Source: Bradyrhizobium sp. LMTR 3
Lineage (GTDB): Bacteria; Pseudomonadota; Alphaproteobacteria; Rhizobiales; Xanthobacteraceae
DNA: 64,000 bases
NCBI RefSeq assembly: GCF_001693485.1
Contig: NZ_MAXC01000043.1
Location: 124,001-188,000, forward strand
Direction of reading: 5' to 3'
Part shown: one piece after another, positions 63,256 through 64,000 of the stretch
Layout of the letters: each line of letters starts with the position of its first letter
Numbering within the stretch: the stretch's first letter is position 1
Position numbers and translations under genes: made by a program
Notes under the pieces: model-generated
What the model was told of the DNA's origin: nothing
Seen by the model: the letters and a program-made list of their open reading frames with translations, nothing else
Database searches by the model: none

Positions 63256-63337
63256 CGTCATTCCGGGGCGATGCGGAGCATCGAACCCGGAATCTCGAGA
63301 TTCCGGGTCTGGTCCTTCGGACCATCCCGGAATGACG
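63256..63337. repeat. Dispersed palindromic repeat, family D copy 3
   Basis: CGTCATTCCGGGGCGATGCG...CATCCCGGAATGACG, 82 bp. It matches 30692-30771 in inverted orientation, including the inner GGTCCTTCGGACC and GATGCGGAGCATC hairpins. Between the third dehydrogenase gene and the feruloyl-CoA synthase homologue. Confidence 0.92.
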
Positions 63338-63360
63338 AGTGGAGAGAGTCGGTTTCGGAT

Positions 63361-63391
63361 GATGGGTTTCGCTGCGCTCTACCCATCCTAC
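63361..63391. repeat. Solo right half of a family A' repeat
   Basis: GATGGGTTTCGCTGCGCTCT and ACCCATCCTAC, identical to 62047-62077; no left half is present, so this is a half-element just downstream of the feruloyl-CoA synthase homologue. Confidence 0.85.
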
Positions 63392-63393
63392 GA

Positions 63394-64000
63394 TCAGTTC
63401 AAAATGATCACGTCGTCTCCCGGCTTGTCGGCGTAAAGCCTCTCCACCATCGCGGCGCGGCGTTCGAGGCCGGCGCGCTGGTTGATGTAGCCCTTGTCGG
63501 TGAGTTCATTGCCATCGATCGAGGGCGGCTCGGCCATCAGCATCGCCCGGCCAATCCGCATGCTGCTGCCGGTGGCGGAAGCGTTATGCGCTTCCAAGCC
63601 ACGCTTCAGGCAGGCGATCACCTGGGGATGCTTGACCACCTGCTCAAACGTCGCATCGGGATTGCCCACGATCTGCCGGCAGGCGTGCAGATTGGGCCAG
63701 GCCAAAAGTCCGATGAACGGACGATCCTGCCCCGTGACCAGCGCGTCATGCACCACCGGCGTCGCGGCCGCGATGGCATCGGTGCGCAATGATCCGACAT
63801 GGACGAAGGTGCCGGTCGTGAGCTTGAAGTCTTCAACCACGCGGCCGGCAAAGATGATGCCCTGCAGCGGATCGCTCTCATCGACGAACACGCCGGCGTC
63901 GCCGATGCAGTAAAAACCTTCCTCGTCGAACATCTTCTTCGTCAATTCAGGTTGGCCGAAATAGCCCGGCGTGACGTTGATGCCACGCAGGCGCAATTCG
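63394..64000 (-). CDS. Feruloyl-CoA synthase homologue, C-terminal part (cut by window end)
   Basis: The frame is open to the right edge, so only the last ~202 residues are seen. LRLRGINVTPGYFGQPELTKKMFDEEGFYCIGDAGVF aligns with the hinge region of the full-length synthase at 37600-39486, followed by GRVVEDFKLTTGTFVHVGSLRTDAIAAATPVVHDALVTGQDRPFIGLLAWP and the final GSSMRIGRAMLMAEPPSIDGNELTDKGYINQRAGLERRAAMVERLY. The two are clearly distinct paralogues. It would head the leftward operon with three acyl-CoA dehydrogenases, suggesting activation of an aromatic acid whose side chain is then dehydrogenated (inference). Confidence 0.9.
   Translation of the reverse strand, partial: ELRLRGINVTPGYFGQPELTKKMFDEEGFYCIGDAGVFVDESDPLQGIIFAGRVVEDFKLTTGTFVHVGSLRTDAIAAATPVVHDALVTGQDRPFIGLLAWPNLHACRQIVGNPDATFEQVVKHPQVIACLKRGLEAHNASATGSSMRIGRAMLMAEPPSIDGNELTDKGYINQRAGLERRAAMVERLYADKPGDDVIILN

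Overview
The window looks like a piece of chromosome from a Bradyrhizobium-type alphaproteobacterium (Nitrobacteraceae). It is GC-rich, and it is dense in CoA-ester catabolism and branched-chain-amino-acid-type ABC importers. Its gene orders recall Rhodopseudomonas palustris (pim and cou/tar loci), and at least eight families of short dispersed palindromes fill its intergenic gaps. I see no tRNA, rRNA, insertion sequence, prophage or CRISPR array. The genus is an inference from gene content and repeats, not a database match.

Layout. 1-12 kb is mainly housekeeping: the end of kdsB, pheA, a flavin-dependent oxidoreductase, a metF-metH operon, two glutathione S-transferases, a GNAT enzyme and glpK. 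12-28 kb is a dicarboxylate/acyl-CoA degradation unit. A leftward pimF-pimA-pimC-pimD-SDR operon is divergent from an IclR regulator, which is followed by a complete ABC importer (two ATPases, two permeases) and two near-identical periplasmic binding proteins. A glycerate kinase follows. A PAS-PAS-GGDEF-EAL signalling protein sits at 28.5-30.7 kb.

30.8-46 kb is a hydroxycinnamate/4-hydroxybenzoate unit: a MarR regulator, a second ABC importer with a permease-ATPase fusion, its binding protein, a hotdog thioesterase, an SDR, feruloyl-CoA synthase and a crotonase. Next come a DUF3237 protein, a DctPQM TRAP transporter and pobA. Together these could import a phenylpropenoid acid, activate it, shorten it, release 4-hydroxybenzoate and hydroxylate that to protocatechuate. 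A 15-bp palindrome of the form GTTAT-N5-ATAAC lies at the marR/permease, crotonase-operon and pobA promoters, suggesting one regulon.

46-59 kb is mixed: PaaI thioesterase, LysR, a PNPOx-like protein, a Fax-type GST, an unrecognised 82-aa ORF and a YafY/WYL regulator (the last three linked by two nearly identical 22-bp palindromes), a cysteine-cluster protein, DUF3307, a TAXI-like binding protein, a lone domain resembling the C-terminus of indolepyruvate oxidoreductase beta, a membrane cNMP-binding protein, a crotonase and an ankyrin protein. 58.5-64 kb is a leftward operon of a second feruloyl-CoA synthase (cut by the window end), three acyl-CoA dehydrogenases and a nitroreductase, with a palindromic repeat in every gap.

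The observations most worth checking are the GTTAT-N5-ATAAC regulon, the YafY-associated twin palindromes around the small ORF, a 34-bp module found inserted in the loops of two unrelated repeat families, the IclR-site palindrome, and the detached IorB-like domain.
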